Origin: Microcaldota archaeon
Lineage (GTDB): Archaea > Micrarchaeota > Micrarchaeia > Micrarchaeales > CABMGC01
Assembly: GCA_021851065.1 (NCBI GenBank)
Contig: JAJZJQ010000005.1
Span: 1 to 64,000 of the forward strand
DNA length: 64,000 nt
Reading direction: 5' to 3'
Shown here: positions 36,936 to 47,608 of the stretch, one piece after another
Layout of the letters: every line of letters starts with the position of its first letter
Position numbering within the stretch: position 1 is the stretch's first letter
Made by a program: the position numbers and the translations under genes
Notes under the pieces: model-generated
The model's database searches: none
What the model saw: only the letters and a program-made list of their open reading frames with translations
Told to the model about the DNA's origin: nothing

Positions 36936-38153
36936 TCAGGCAGCAGCGAGTCCGTCCGCTGCATTTCTCCTCGCAGCCTGCAGAGACCTTCTGCTCAGTT
37001 CTATCTGGTAGTGCACATACCACTGAAGGAATATGTCCTCCCTGGTGCTGCCGGTGCCGTAGTGCCTGAAGCCCGAGATCTCGCGCAGTACCTCCGGTGG
37101 AACAGAGTTTATGTGCCGGCTTCCTGCAACGTTCATGTATATTCCGTGCATCTGGGTGAATATCCCGTATGCGCCCTCATCAGTAGTGCATCGGTCCACA
37201 GCTACGCGGAACTTTGCCTTCTGCTCTGCAGAAAGAACAGGAGTCGCCCCGATCCATAGCTGGTTGAGCAGCTTCCATACTGCAAGCCTGTTCTCCAGCG
37301 TATCGGTGTTCTCAAGCGCACGTATTGCATTGCCTACCCTCCTGTCGGTCACCTGGTCAAGGTCTGCCCATCCTTTAAGTATGTTGTCATAGTATTGCCT
37401 TGCCCTCTCGTGTGCAGGCATATTGAAATAGGCATCGGCCAGCGCCCTTATCTGCTGAACGCTGCCCGCAGTAGACGACAGGACAGGCATATCGTGCAGG
37501 GTGTCTCCTGCTGCTTGTGCCTGGTTGCCTGCACTTCGCGCGGCCTTGACCTGTTTTAGCCTAAGCCTGTTTATGCTGTTCTCAAGGCCTTTTATAACTG
37601 CTGAACCGGACGCTTCGCCTGAAAGCCTGAAGTCGTTTATTGCAGTGAGCAGAAGGTTTTTCTTCTCCTGGATGCCGGAAATGTACCACGAAGCCCTAGT
37701 CTCCGCACGGGCTGCATTGGCGTAGTCCCTGTGCAGCAGCCTCTGCGCCTTCTTGGCTTGCGCGCCTTGCGGCTGATACTGGGCTATGGCAACGTGCGTA
37801 GCTTGTGCCCTCTCCTTGAACCTGGCCGCCTGGTTTAGGTAATGGGCAAGTGTGCGCTCCCTGAGTTTTCCGGCTGCATCCTTTGCATGCCCATGCCCGA
37901 TGGCCACTGCCTCTGGGCCTGCAGCAAGGCCTGGCGCTGCGTATCTGGCTGTGGATCTTGCAGCCGAATTGAGATGCCTTGCTGTGATATCTGCAGTGCC
38001 TACTGCAGCCCTCTTTGCAAATATGAATGGCTTTGGGGAATAGTGGGCAGGATTGCGATTTGCCGCAGGTGCCTTTGGCTGCCCAAGATCATTGACTTTG
38101 ATAACTGTTGTGGTGTCTTTGCCCATATGCCTTGGAGCGTGCCGCATCGCCAT
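36936..38153 (-). CDS. Helix-rich, Ala-rich hypothetical protein
   Basis: 405 aa; co-directional with the neighbouring genes. Confidence 0.55.
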   Translation of the reverse strand: MAMRHAPRHMGKDTTTVIKVNDLGQPKAPAANRNPAHYSPKPFIFAKRAAVGTADITARHLNSAARSTARYAAPGLAAGPEAVAIGHGHAKDAAGKLRERTLAHYLNQAARFKERAQATHVAIAQYQPQGAQAKKAQRLLHRDYANAARAETRASWYISGIQEKKNLLLTAINDFRLSGEASGSAVIKGLENSINRLRLKQVKAARSAGNQAQAAGDTLHDMPVLSSTAGSVQQIRALADAYFNMPAHERARQYYDNILKGWADLDQVTDRRVGNAIRALENTDTLENRLAVWKLLNQLWIGATPVLSAEQKAKFRVAVDRCTTDEGAYGIFTQMHGIYMNVAGSRHINSVPPEVLREISGFRHYGTGSTREDIFLQWYVHYQIELSRRSLQAARRNAADGLAAA

Positions 38154-38266
38154 GTGCTATCCCTTTGATACAGGAGTAGTGGGCATTCTTCATTTAAATA
38201 AGCTTCCAAGAAGTAGCATATGGCTTTATGAATGATGCGGTTTGCACCCTGCCTGGTTTCGCGGCA

Positions 38267-41200
38267 CTATGCCCTTCTCCTTCTGGCAGGGGCAGTGCGC
38301 CTTGGCTTTGGCTGAGCGCGCCTGCGGCTTGCGAACAGCATGATAGCGGCAATAGCCGCAAGAGCTGCAGCTATAGGAAGCGCGCTTATGTTCCCTGTGC
38401 TCAGTAGCAGGGCGCCTATCTCGACTATCTGGGCAGACTCTATCGGTGCCCATGCATAGTTGAAGGCATTGAACGTGGTGTACTGCGTGCTCTGTGGATT
38501 TGCTGCATCGCTAAGAGGCGACTGCTTCACCTGTATTGGCTCGTTTCCTGGAGCGCCGTAATACTGGGCGAACACATCCGCGCTGCCGCTCCCGCACGCC
38601 ACCACGTTATCGCTAAAGTATCCCATGGCATTGGTGGTGGCTATGTCGAATAGACCCATCTGTGGCGTGCATACGCCCGTGCCGTTCTGATAAAGAGGAT
38701 AACAGTACTGCGTGTTTCCATTAAGGGCTGGGCATTGATTGTATATTCTTGTTGGTGAAGTCGCACTCATTGCGCTTGCTACATCAGGATATATGTTGCA
38801 TATGGTGTATATCTGGTTGACTGGGGTGAAGAGGCTGTTTGCAGCAGGCGGGCACTCCCTCATGCTGTTGAATGCAGTATTGTACGTTATTACATTGGGG
38901 TTTATCTGGCCAGGGTAAAGGGAATTTGCTGCCAGGGCATTGAACGATGGATTGGCAAGCTGGCAGGTGTCGGCCCCGGTGTACAAGCCGTTGACTGAGA
39001 AGATGCACTGCGTTGCCTGCACAGGGTGGGTGACTGCATTGTATCCTATGGTATCCAGGTTGGCCTGGTAGTATAGGTAGACCGGCTGGTTCTTGAGTGG
39101 AATGAAACTCTGGGATATCGGATTTGTCCATCCTGCAGTCCCGTTCACCACAAGAAGCGTCTGGTTTGAATTGATGGAGTTCACATCCTCGTACACATTG
39201 AGGTTTATCGCAGTTATGTTGGCTATATCCGCATCCAGCGGCATGTAGTAGGTATTCCCGAACCTGTCATTGTACACGAAGTCCAGCCTGTGGTAGCCAT
39301 ATGCATAAAGAGGGTAAGGCGCAAAAGTAAACGGAGAAGGATATACATTGATGTATTTTGGAGGTGAGATCCCGTTGAATGCAACCTGGATCGCAAGGTC
39401 GTTTACAGGTATCTTCTCCCAGTTGAACAGCTGGACGAGCAGAGGGGTTGCAGCGTTTGCTGTGAATATGTTGTTTACCCCGTATACGTTCTGCGTGTTT
39501 GTGAGGAATGGATCGCAGCTGGGCTTAACGCACTGGCTCGGCACGCTGTTTGCCACAAAATACTCAAAGCCCGGGTTTCTGCCCTGCTTTAGGTCCATCG
39601 AATTGTAGGTAAACAGGTAGGTGGCGTTGACTATCGCCTGATAATTAGTGGTAGGAGAGACCGAGCTGTTCACGTAAATCGCGCCGAATACCCTGTTTGT
39701 GAGTATGTTGTAGAGTATCTGCTGCGGGACGGTCACTGAGCTGAGGTTTGCGTCGTAGTAGAACGAAGTGTTCATGCCTGACTTTGCATAGGTCTGGCCG
39801 CTCTCAAGCTGCGCAAGCCTGGCGTTTGACTGCGTTGGGCTGACGGCCTGCGGAGCGGTCTGCTCGGATGTGGTGTAGTTGTACACAGTGAACTGCTCGC
39901 TGCCTCCCGGCGGCAGAGCTACTGTTGTAGGGCATCCTGGAGGGTTTGCGCTGGCGCCTGTTGTGATAGGCTGCGGATTGGAATACGAGTAGGAGTACGT
40001 GTAGGTGTATGAGTACGGCATCACGAGATATCCGGACACTATGCTGTTGATCGATGTCGCTATTCCTGAGAGGCCGTATGCAGGCAGGTTAGGGTTGTTT
40101 AGGTAGTTTACAAATTGCTGGGCATTGCTCTGGGCTGAGCTGGCAAATGCGCCGCTTATGCCAGAGAGCTCGGACTCCACGCCGGCTTGTGTAGGAGCGC
40201 CTCCCCCGGAATAGCTGCCAAGGCCACTGGTTATGCCTGATGATGAGTAAGTGGTATCAAGGGTGAAGGTCTGGAACGAGCCTATGTTGCTGTCGTACTT
40301 GAATGGATTTGGAACCACATAGACTGGTGGATTCAGATTGTCCACTTCAGACATTACTGCCGGGCTGTTCTGGCAGTCGCTGCCCAGACCATAATTCCAA
40401 TCGCTGTAAGTAGCGCTAAATCCAAATGCTATGTAGTTGCCAGTATAGCATTGAGCAGTGACATGGTCAACGAAACGAGGATATGTGCTGCCGCCTATAG
40501 ACTTGGTGTAATTCTGTGGAGCCAGGTTTGCTATAAGGAGTTCCCCTTGCATATTTGTATATGGTTGTGTAGACCCAAACCCATCGGATTGATGCCAGGT
40601 CTGCTGTATCTTTGCTACTGAAGGCACGTACAGTGCCATCGTATTGTTATAATTAACAGAGAAAGATACCCCTACGACAGGATATGGACCTGAACGGTAG
40701 TGTAATAAACCGAAGAATGAAGAACCTGAATTCCAGACACGTATCATAGGGCCGAGAGGTTTTAGTGTGCCAGGATAATCTGGCTCTGGAGAACTTATGC
40801 AGCCGTCAACAGTTCCTGACTGATATGTTGGGGATGAAGTAGGGATGAATCCCCCGCTGCATAGGCTGATTACATGTGAGCTCGGATCAAATGGCCCGCA
40901 CGACGGGCAGTTGTATCCCACTGTTGCAGAAAGTATCCACCCGTATGGGGGGTAATAGTTGGAACTGGCCTGGGTATACTTGTATGTGGCAGTATGGGAA
41001 GGGTTGTAAGTCCACAGGTCGTTGTAGTACGTAGGATCTACTGGCACATCGACTCCGCTGGAGTTTATTATCCTAAGCACCAGCATGTTGAACCTTATGC
41101 CCCCAGTGCAGCCTGAGCTGTATGAGCCCACTATTGGCAAGGATGCCTTACTGCATACCTGGCCGCTGACGCCATACCAGTTATCCAGCACATAAAGGTA

Positions 41201-44200
41201 GCCGTTAACGTCCTCTATCCCAAGCGGGTGGTGGTAGTTGTTGTTTCCAGTGGCAGCCCAATCCACTTTGTCCATCACATCCACAGTGCATGTGCCTGCA
41301 AATAGAATTATTCCAGAGCACCCGGAAGCCTGCGATTTCAGGTTAGCCTCTTCTGCATTTATTATCTTGATCATGTTGGCATCTGCAGGTGTGCACGCCT
41401 GTTCATGTGAGCTTCCGCACTTGGTAGTGATGCCGTACAGTCCGCCATTTGCAAGGAAATCGGTTATGTTGAGTTCCGGGGCATTGGACGGAGGCGCGGG
41501 AAGCGGATTTCCGGTTGCGCCGGCTTCCTCTAGCGACTGAGGATTGAAGTACAGGACATTGCTTGTGGAGTAATTCAGGCTTATGATGCCGCTATACTTT
41601 AGGTTCTGGTCGTAGGTGAGTATGTGGCCATCATAATGGTCTGCAAGGAACACTTCTGAGCCGGTTGGAGAGACTGCTATCTCGCTCCAGGTCTGTCCGT
41701 TGGTGCAGGCCTGCGATGGAGGATAAGGATAGTTATCGTAAGTTGGGCTTACCATGCGCGAATCGAACTGATTGGGGCAGGCAGGCACCGCGTTCTCTGT
41801 GATGGGCCCGTTGCCTATGGTGTTGGTTATCTCCATTACCCATGTGTTCTGCTTCGGGCTTGAGTCCTGGCCGGTTATAAACACATCGCCAAACGAGTCC
41901 ACCGAGATGTTGTACGGACTGAACTGGTTGCTTGAAGCTATGATTGGAGCGCCGCTGGATGCGGATGTCTGCGATACCCAGGAGTACTTGAACGGAAGCG
42001 CGTTTGCAGATATTACGTTTATGACGTAGAGGCTCTGCTGCTGCATGTTGATCACATTGCTCCAGTAGCCGCTCCACTCGTTGTTGAACCCGGAAATGGT
42101 GTTTGACTGCACTAGAGAATTAGGCTGGTAGAGCGATGTGTTAAGCTCTCCTGAAGGTATCACCTTTAGCACGTAGATATTCATCCCATATTGCTCCAGG
42201 GCCGACTGGTACTGCTGCTGTTGCGCGCTGGGATACGAAGATGCGGGAGCCATAGACAATGCGGATGGATTTGTGCCCAGTACGAATATGTAACCGCTTG
42301 GAATCGAGGCAATGGACTGCGGGTCTATCTGCATCTGAACGCCCCCAGCAGCAGTTACAGGGATAGTTGGAGGGGTGACGGTTCCGGCCAGTATCGGATC
42401 CTGGAGGTCCTGGAAGCTGCCGCTTGATGGAGCCTCGGTTGGCTGTGGCCTTATAGAAGCAGTATTAGCGCTTCCTGTGTCACCAGTGTAGCCTGCTGAA
42501 GTAGGTTGTTGCTGTGCTGTGTTTTGAGATTGTATAGGAGAAGCAATAGCCGTTGGTGCAGTCGGCTGAAGGTTCACTCCTGCCCAGAAGCTATCCCCTG
42601 CAGCGCCGCCCCCGTTGGGACAGGTTGGAACACTGTATGAGCTGGGCATATACTGGCAGTATGCATTGTCTCCATTGCCGCCGCAGGCTGATGGGGCATA
42701 AGTGCACCAGGCATTGAAGTTGGTGCCTCCGGATTCACTGTAGGCCCATGAGAACGAATATGAAGCTGTGAATGCATCTGATTGTGAAACCTGTGGATTT
42801 GCACCTGAATCTATCTGCACTATTCCCTGTCCGCAATGGGTCTGCGATGGTTGTGTAAGATAGAGATTATCGTCGCATCCGTTGCCTGTTGGTTGCAGTC
42901 TTCCTGGCTGCATCCCGCTTTCCGCCATGCTTATTGCGACAATTATCTGAGCAGAGATACCTTCTGGGAAGCCCGCTGCAACTGCACAGTCATAGGCAGC
43001 CTGAACAGAAAGCATATCGGAAGATAGGGACGAGGTATGATATGGAAGATCTGGGGTGCTAGGACACTGGCCATTCGATATCGGAGGTGGAGAAGTGCAT
43101 TGACTACCTGTGCAGCTGATGAGGCTTGGCTGGCCGCTTGGTTCGGGCACCTGCGTGCCAAGTACGTTCTGGGGCGATGTTAGCGTTACAAATGGACCGC
43201 TGGCAGGGAAGTAGGACAGCTGGGTGGCAGAGGAAGTTGCAGACTGCGCGCATGATTTTGTCGTGCAGTCCTGGGCCAGCGCATTGGCAAGCAGCATGCC
43301 CTGCGAATCGAGCGGTATAGGATCTATTTTGGCAGCCGGATCCTGGTAGTTCTGCGGGCTGTAAATATCGTAGGAGAGCGGGTAATTGAACTGATTGCCC
43401 GGAGCGGAATTGGTCACGTTAGCGCTGTACACAAGATACGGGAACAGATTTACCCCGCTAGTGCCGCCGGAAGGGGCAGGGAACTGGATCTGCTGGTTGG
43501 ATACGCCGTCAAGCGTGACCTGGTAGTTGTATGTGTATGAGTAGGAGCATGTGAGAGGCGCAAGTTGCTGCGCAGGCTGTGACTGCTGCGCAAATGACTC
43601 TGCACGCGACTGTGGAGGGACGGCGAGGTTTGTGCTGGCAGACAGGCAGCTCGGGTTGGTTGGCTGGCAGACCTCGGCAGTTGGAGCCCCCTGTGTGCAG
43701 CCACCGTTGCTGCCGCATTCAGCGCTACCGGTAGGATTGTTGCATGACCAGACATAGAGGCCTGGGCATCCGCTCACGGAACATGAACCTGCCTGGCAGC
43801 TTGCCTGGTGGCCGGAGGTTCCTCCGCCGCCGCTTGGAGGGGGGCTTGAGAGCTGCGTGGTGTATACGCCCTGCTCGGTGCCCTTTACGGTAAGCCCCTG
43901 GAACTGCTGGCTTACTCCCGGATTGCCAAGATCAAGGTATATCGCGTTCCATGACCACACGCCATGCTGGCCGTCCACGCGGTCGCCGTTGAACAGGTAT
44001 GAATTTGTATCGAAAGAGGATGAGATTATTGTATTTCCGTTGTCGATAAGCTCTGGCGAGTAGCCTATATTGTTTATCGATGCATAGACAGCGCCATATA
44101 GGCTGAAGATTGCATTGCCTACCCCGTATAACCCCGAAGCGCCTGGAGACTGCGGAGGATATGCAGTAAGCTCGCCTGTTACAGGGTAGTCGGATGGAGA

Positions 44201-44533
44201 TGAGGGCGCCTGGCATGCGTCTCCTGCAATGAGCCAGTTGCCGCTGCTTGCAGTAGATGTGTAAAGAAGCGGATTTTGAGATGAATGGGAAGAAGGGTTT
44301 GATGGACAGGATATAAGCCATAGCGCATTCTGCGTATTGTATGCGTTGACGTTGCCTGCAGGCGATAGGGAGTACGGGCCGTATGGCGATGTAGACGAAC
44401 CTAGCGGCGATGACTGCGAATACCCGGAATAATAATTCAGCACTGTGCGGCTGGATGACTGCTGTGCGTAGGATATGGGAATAATCATTACCAGTATTGG
44501 AAGTATGACAAGGATTGCGCGCAGTTTTAGCAT
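38267..44533 (-). CDS. Giant (2088 aa) secreted, C-terminally anchored surface protein with a lytic-transglycosylase-like domain
   Basis: Signal peptide LRAILVILPILVMIIPISYAQ; internal AGFPEGISAQIIVAISMAESGMQPG...CGQGIVQIDSGANPQ...SESGGTNFNAWCTY; C-terminal TM plus RRRAQPKPRR tail. Confidence 0.75.
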   Translation of the reverse strand: MLKLRAILVILPILVMIIPISYAQQSSSRTVLNYYSGYSQSSPLGSSTSPYGPYSLSPAGNVNAYNTQNALWLISCPSNPSSHSSQNPLLYTSTASSGNWLIAGDACQAPSSPSDYPVTGELTAYPPQSPGASGLYGVGNAIFSLYGAVYASINNIGYSPELIDNGNTIISSSFDTNSYLFNGDRVDGQHGVWSWNAIYLDLGNPGVSQQFQGLTVKGTEQGVYTTQLSSPPPSGGGGTSGHQASCQAGSCSVSGCPGLYVWSCNNPTGSAECGSNGGCTQGAPTAEVCQPTNPSCLSASTNLAVPPQSRAESFAQQSQPAQQLAPLTCSYSYTYNYQVTLDGVSNQQIQFPAPSGGTSGVNLFPYLVYSANVTNSAPGNQFNYPLSYDIYSPQNYQDPAAKIDPIPLDSQGMLLANALAQDCTTKSCAQSATSSATQLSYFPASGPFVTLTSPQNVLGTQVPEPSGQPSLISCTGSQCTSPPPISNGQCPSTPDLPYHTSSLSSDMLSVQAAYDCAVAAGFPEGISAQIIVAISMAESGMQPGRLQPTGNGCDDNLYLTQPSQTHCGQGIVQIDSGANPQVSQSDAFTASYSFSWAYSESGGTNFNAWCTYAPSACGGNGDNAYCQYMPSSYSVPTCPNGGGAAGDSFWAGVNLQPTAPTAIASPIQSQNTAQQQPTSAGYTGDTGSANTASIRPQPTEAPSSGSFQDLQDPILAGTVTPPTIPVTAAGGVQMQIDPQSIASIPSGYIFVLGTNPSALSMAPASSYPSAQQQQYQSALEQYGMNIYVLKVIPSGELNTSLYQPNSLVQSNTISGFNNEWSGYWSNVINMQQQSLYVINVISANALPFKYSWVSQTSASSGAPIIASSNQFSPYNISVDSFGDVFITGQDSSPKQNTWVMEITNTIGNGPITENAVPACPNQFDSRMVSPTYDNYPYPPSQACTNGQTWSEIAVSPTGSEVFLADHYDGHILTYDQNLKYSGIISLNYSTSNVLYFNPQSLEEAGATGNPLPAPPSNAPELNITDFLANGGLYGITTKCGSSHEQACTPADANMIKIINAEEANLKSQASGCSGIILFAGTCTVDVMDKVDWAATGNNNYHHPLGIEDVNGYLYVLDNWYGVSGQVCSKASLPIVGSYSSGCTGGIRFNMLVLRIINSSGVDVPVDPTYYNDLWTYNPSHTATYKYTQASSNYYPPYGWILSATVGYNCPSCGPFDPSSHVISLCSGGFIPTSSPTYQSGTVDGCISSPEPDYPGTLKPLGPMIRVWNSGSSFFGLLHYRSGPYPVVGVSFSVNYNNTMALYVPSVAKIQQTWHQSDGFGSTQPYTNMQGELLIANLAPQNYTKSIGGSTYPRFVDHVTAQCYTGNYIAFGFSATYSDWNYGLGSDCQNSPAVMSEVDNLNPPVYVVPNPFKYDSNIGSFQTFTLDTTYSSSGITSGLGSYSGGGAPTQAGVESELSGISGAFASSAQSNAQQFVNYLNNPNLPAYGLSGIATSINSIVSGYLVMPYSYTYTYSYSYSNPQPITTGASANPPGCPTTVALPPGGSEQFTVYNYTTSEQTAPQAVSPTQSNARLAQLESGQTYAKSGMNTSFYYDANLSSVTVPQQILYNILTNRVFGAIYVNSSVSPTTNYQAIVNATYLFTYNSMDLKQGRNPGFEYFVANSVPSQCVKPSCDPFLTNTQNVYGVNNIFTANAATPLLVQLFNWEKIPVNDLAIQVAFNGISPPKYINVYPSPFTFAPYPLYAYGYHRLDFVYNDRFGNTYYMPLDADIANITAINLNVYEDVNSINSNQTLLVVNGTAGWTNPISQSFIPLKNQPVYLYYQANLDTIGYNAVTHPVQATQCIFSVNGLYTGADTCQLANPSFNALAANSLYPGQINPNVITYNTAFNSMRECPPAANSLFTPVNQIYTICNIYPDVASAMSATSPTRIYNQCPALNGNTQYCYPLYQNGTGVCTPQMGLFDIATTNAMGYFSDNVVACGSGSADVFAQYYGAPGNEPIQVKQSPLSDAANPQSTQYTTFNAFNYAWAPIESAQIVEIGALLLSTGNISALPIAAALAAIAAIMLFASRRRAQPKPRRTAPARRRRA

Positions 44534-44812
44534 ATGAGCACTTTTGGAGCTGTCGCTATAACCTATGTGCTATATGGTATATAAAACGTGTGCAGCGCTA
44601 GTGAACCAAAAGGCCTGCCTGGTTTGCATTGGCGGCACGTGGCGCTGCATAAGCCTGTGCACATAGACAGGCTGGTGCCCCGATCTTTGCGCTGTGCGGC
44701 GCGGCGGGTTTGGGGCATGCGGACTGCAGGCATTAGCCCGGATCCGGGAATATCGCCTATGGCTTTCGTTTAGTGCGCGGGTTTGTGGCATGCAGCGCTG
44801 CGCGCCTGGCGC

Positions 44813-47197
44813 CTAGGTAGTGGTATTGTAGACGAGCTTGAAGATCTTCGTGTCGCTGTTCATGTACGCAAGCTTTGCGCTCACCTGCTTGTTGTTCCAC
44901 TCGCAGCTGTAGTTGTTGCAGAAGTAGAGGAACTTGAACATGTTGCTCTGGGCAAGCCCGGCTGCTACAATGTACGCGCCTGTGAGGTTTATGAACATGC
45001 CAGGGCGCGGCACCGAGGAATACTGAACAAGAAGCATCGCTCCGTTGGTGTTGTTCGCACTGCCCTGCGGTATGAGGGTGTAATTGCCGTTGTCCTGGTT
45101 GTAGAAGGCAGCCCAGGTGAATGGAATCGACTGGGACGGACCCACCTGAAGGTTTGCGGTTATTGCAGATAGGGAGTTTGTCGTGTTTGAGTATGTCATG
45201 GAGACTACTGCATACGGATATGAGTTTGAGTTCCTGAGCACAAGCTGGCGCGTTGTGGAATTGACTGCTGACTCCGTGTATGAATAGATCGGGGAGAAGC
45301 CGTATAGCGACTCGTTTGTTTTAAGCTCAGACTCGGTGTATATGCCCTGGGTCTCTATGAGCCAGCTGTTCCTGACGAGAAGGTATGTCGGCTTCCCGGT
45401 AGCATAGCTGTACATGAAGTTGCCGTCAGGAGTGTTGTTGAAGAGCCATGATGCGAAAAGGTATGCCTTTGTGCCGTTCTCCGACCCAACACTATCGGTT
45501 ACGGTCTTCCTGTTGGCCACGCCCTCGACTACAGAGCCGTCGGGCCACAGCGTCAGAACTGAGCTGTTGCTCGGGGAATTCCGGCCCAGCCACTGGAGCG
45601 CGCTTATGAACTGCGGGTTTATGCTGTCGGCCTGCACAAGGCCCTGGCTGTAGGCGTAGGCATAGTATACAAGGCCCGCTATCACCACGACGATTATGAC
45701 AGACATGAACGCCATGCCGGCAAGCCTAAGGCTTGCTGACTGAAGCCTGCTTGCATAGGAGATGAGCCAGTACAGGGTGTACGCTGCCAGCATTGCTATA
45801 GGCAGGGACACCAGGGAGTTGAACCTTATGATCTGCGACTGCAGGTAGATGGTGAGCAGAGAATATGCCATTATCACCACCATCGGTATGTTTAAGTCGA
45901 GCCTTATCCTTGCCTTCCCGCCAAACACACCGCCAGAGTCGTACACCTGCATTAACAGGTAAGGGGTAAGGGCCATAAGAGTCATCACCATGCCGCCTAT
46001 GCCGTACGCCGACGTCCATATGCCATTGAACCCGAAGTAGAACGACGCCATCAGCATGAGCACTGGAAGGGATGCAAACGAGGCAGTGCTGAAGCTTGTA
46101 AACAGGAACGGGAAGTTTGGAGGCTGCAGCTCCTGGGTGGACTGGCCCACAGGGTTGTATGAGCCGCTTATGTTGAATCCGTTGTCTACGAATATGTGAT
46201 ATACGAAGCGCGGGAAGATGAGATAGAATGCAAGCAGGCCTATGATGAGCCCTGCGGCAAGCAGCCCTACGCGAAGGTATGGAGTGCGCATCAGGCGCGA
46301 GAATGCCTCGAGCCTTGGGGTGTTGCTGGATATGGCATACAGCACTGCCCACATCACTATCAATGCGGAGAACACAGGCACGAACTCGTTTATGCCTACT
46401 AGCTGCTGGCCCTGTATGAAGCCGGTGGCAGTGGCTATTGTGGCAAGCACCCACCATACTGCAATAGATATGAGAATGAAGTACCCTTCTGCTATCACCT
46501 TCTCCTTCCTCATTGCAAATGAATAGAGCATGACCATCGCGAAGGCCAGCATGAAAGTGGCGTCTGCGAATGGCGCCCCATTCCACACTGCATTTGACAT
46601 GGCAAGGGCCGCGGCAGCGGCAAACGCCATCGCAAGCTTCCTGCGCGGGTTGTCCTGCCTGAATACCTCTATGAACAGGGCTAGGGCTATAAGCAAGAAG
46701 AACGTTACGAATGTGTCGCCTCGGTATATCAGCGCGCTGGTCCTTGCGGCATTGCCCATGCTAAGGGCCACGAACAGGGCTGCAAGAAGGCCCAGCATCT
46801 TGTCCTTGCTCAGGTACCTCATGAGCAGGTATGCGCCAAGCATGTCAAGCAGCGCGAACACAACCGGCATGAGCCTCATGACAGTGTAATAGGACACGCC
46901 TGCATACTGAAGTATGGAATAGGGCACAAGTGAGACCCAGTATACCCCATGGGCCTCGGCTACAAGCGTAGGGTATGGATAGCCCGATGTATTTAGGTAC
47001 TGCGGTATGGTGAACCCGTTGTCCACTGTGGCCCGCATTACGGAGTAGTAATAGAAGCCGTCAGGCTCGTAGAATCCGTAGTAGTGCAGCATTGTCGTGC
47101 GGAAGTAGACTGCAAGCGCGGCTATCAATATGACTGCGGCCACCAATGCCACGTTCTTAGCGCTGAAGATCTTGGTAACTTCCAGTGAATCGACCAT
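44813..47197 (-). CDS. aglB: Oligosaccharyltransferase STT3/AglB (GT66)
   Basis: YGFYEPDGFYYYSV, multi-TM N-terminal half, LTLWPDGSVVEGVANRKTVTDSVGSEN in the WWDxG position. Confidence 0.85.
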   Translation of the reverse strand: MVDSLEVTKIFSAKNVALVAAVILIAALAVYFRTTMLHYYGFYEPDGFYYYSVMRATVDNGFTIPQYLNTSGYPYPTLVAEAHGVYWVSLVPYSILQYAGVSYYTVMRLMPVVFALLDMLGAYLLMRYLSKDKMLGLLAALFVALSMGNAARTSALIYRGDTFVTFFLLIALALFIEVFRQDNPRRKLAMAFAAAAALAMSNAVWNGAPFADATFMLAFAMVMLYSFAMRKEKVIAEGYFILISIAVWWVLATIATATGFIQGQQLVGINEFVPVFSALIVMWAVLYAISSNTPRLEAFSRLMRTPYLRVGLLAAGLIIGLLAFYLIFPRFVYHIFVDNGFNISGSYNPVGQSTQELQPPNFPFLFTSFSTASFASLPVLMLMASFYFGFNGIWTSAYGIGGMVMTLMALTPYLLMQVYDSGGVFGGKARIRLDLNIPMVVIMAYSLLTIYLQSQIIRFNSLVSLPIAMLAAYTLYWLISYASRLQSASLRLAGMAFMSVIIVVVIAGLVYYAYAYSQGLVQADSINPQFISALQWLGRNSPSNSSVLTLWPDGSVVEGVANRKTVTDSVGSENGTKAYLFASWLFNNTPDGNFMYSYATGKPTYLLVRNSWLIETQGIYTESELKTNESLYGFSPIYSYTESAVNSTTRQLVLRNSNSYPYAVVSMTYSNTTNSLSAITANLQVGPSQSIPFTWAAFYNQDNGNYTLIPQGSANNTNGAMLLVQYSSVPRPGMFINLTGAYIVAAGLAQSNMFKFLYFCNNYSCEWNNKQVSAKLAYMNSDTKIFKLVYNTTT

Positions 47198-47315
47198 TGG
47201 ACTAAAGGATTACAGAACTATTAATTGCATGGGAAACTTTAAAACTGTGTTCTTCTGATCCCATCCTGGGCGTACAGTACTTAAGAGTGGCTGCAAGTGG
47301 TATGAGACAGGTTGC

Positions 47316-47585
47316 ATGGACCCGCAGGAAGCTATTATGCGCAACAGGAAGAAGCTTGATATGCTTACTGTTGGCCTCGTAAGGCTTATGGCCGCGCGGG
47401 ACAGGGCGGCGATTAGGATAGAAAGAGCCAAGAGGCGCCTTGGAAGCAGAGTGCTTGACAGGAATAGGGAGAAAGCGGTGCTGGACAGGGCGCAGGCCCT
47501 GGCTTCAAGGTGCGGGGTTGACGGCAAGGTAGTCGTGCGGATAATGAGAATACTGATGCGCCATTCAAGGAGAATACAGCAATAA
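47316..47585 (+). CDS. Chorismate mutase type II (AroQ)-like
   Basis: MDPQEAIMRNRKKLDMLTVGLVRLMAARDRAAIRIERAKRRLGSRVLDRNREKAVLDRAQ pattern. Confidence 0.6.
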   Translation: MDPQEAIMRNRKKLDMLTVGLVRLMAARDRAAIRIERAKRRLGSRVLDRNREKAVLDRAQALASRCGVDGKVVVRIMRILMRHSRRIQQ

Positions 47586-47608
47586 GCCGGTCGGCAAGCC
47601 GAAGCAGG

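Noticed and set aside
45726-46586. 286-aa minus-strand ORF
   Set aside because: Alternative frame within STT3/AglB; His/Arg-rich shadow ORF.
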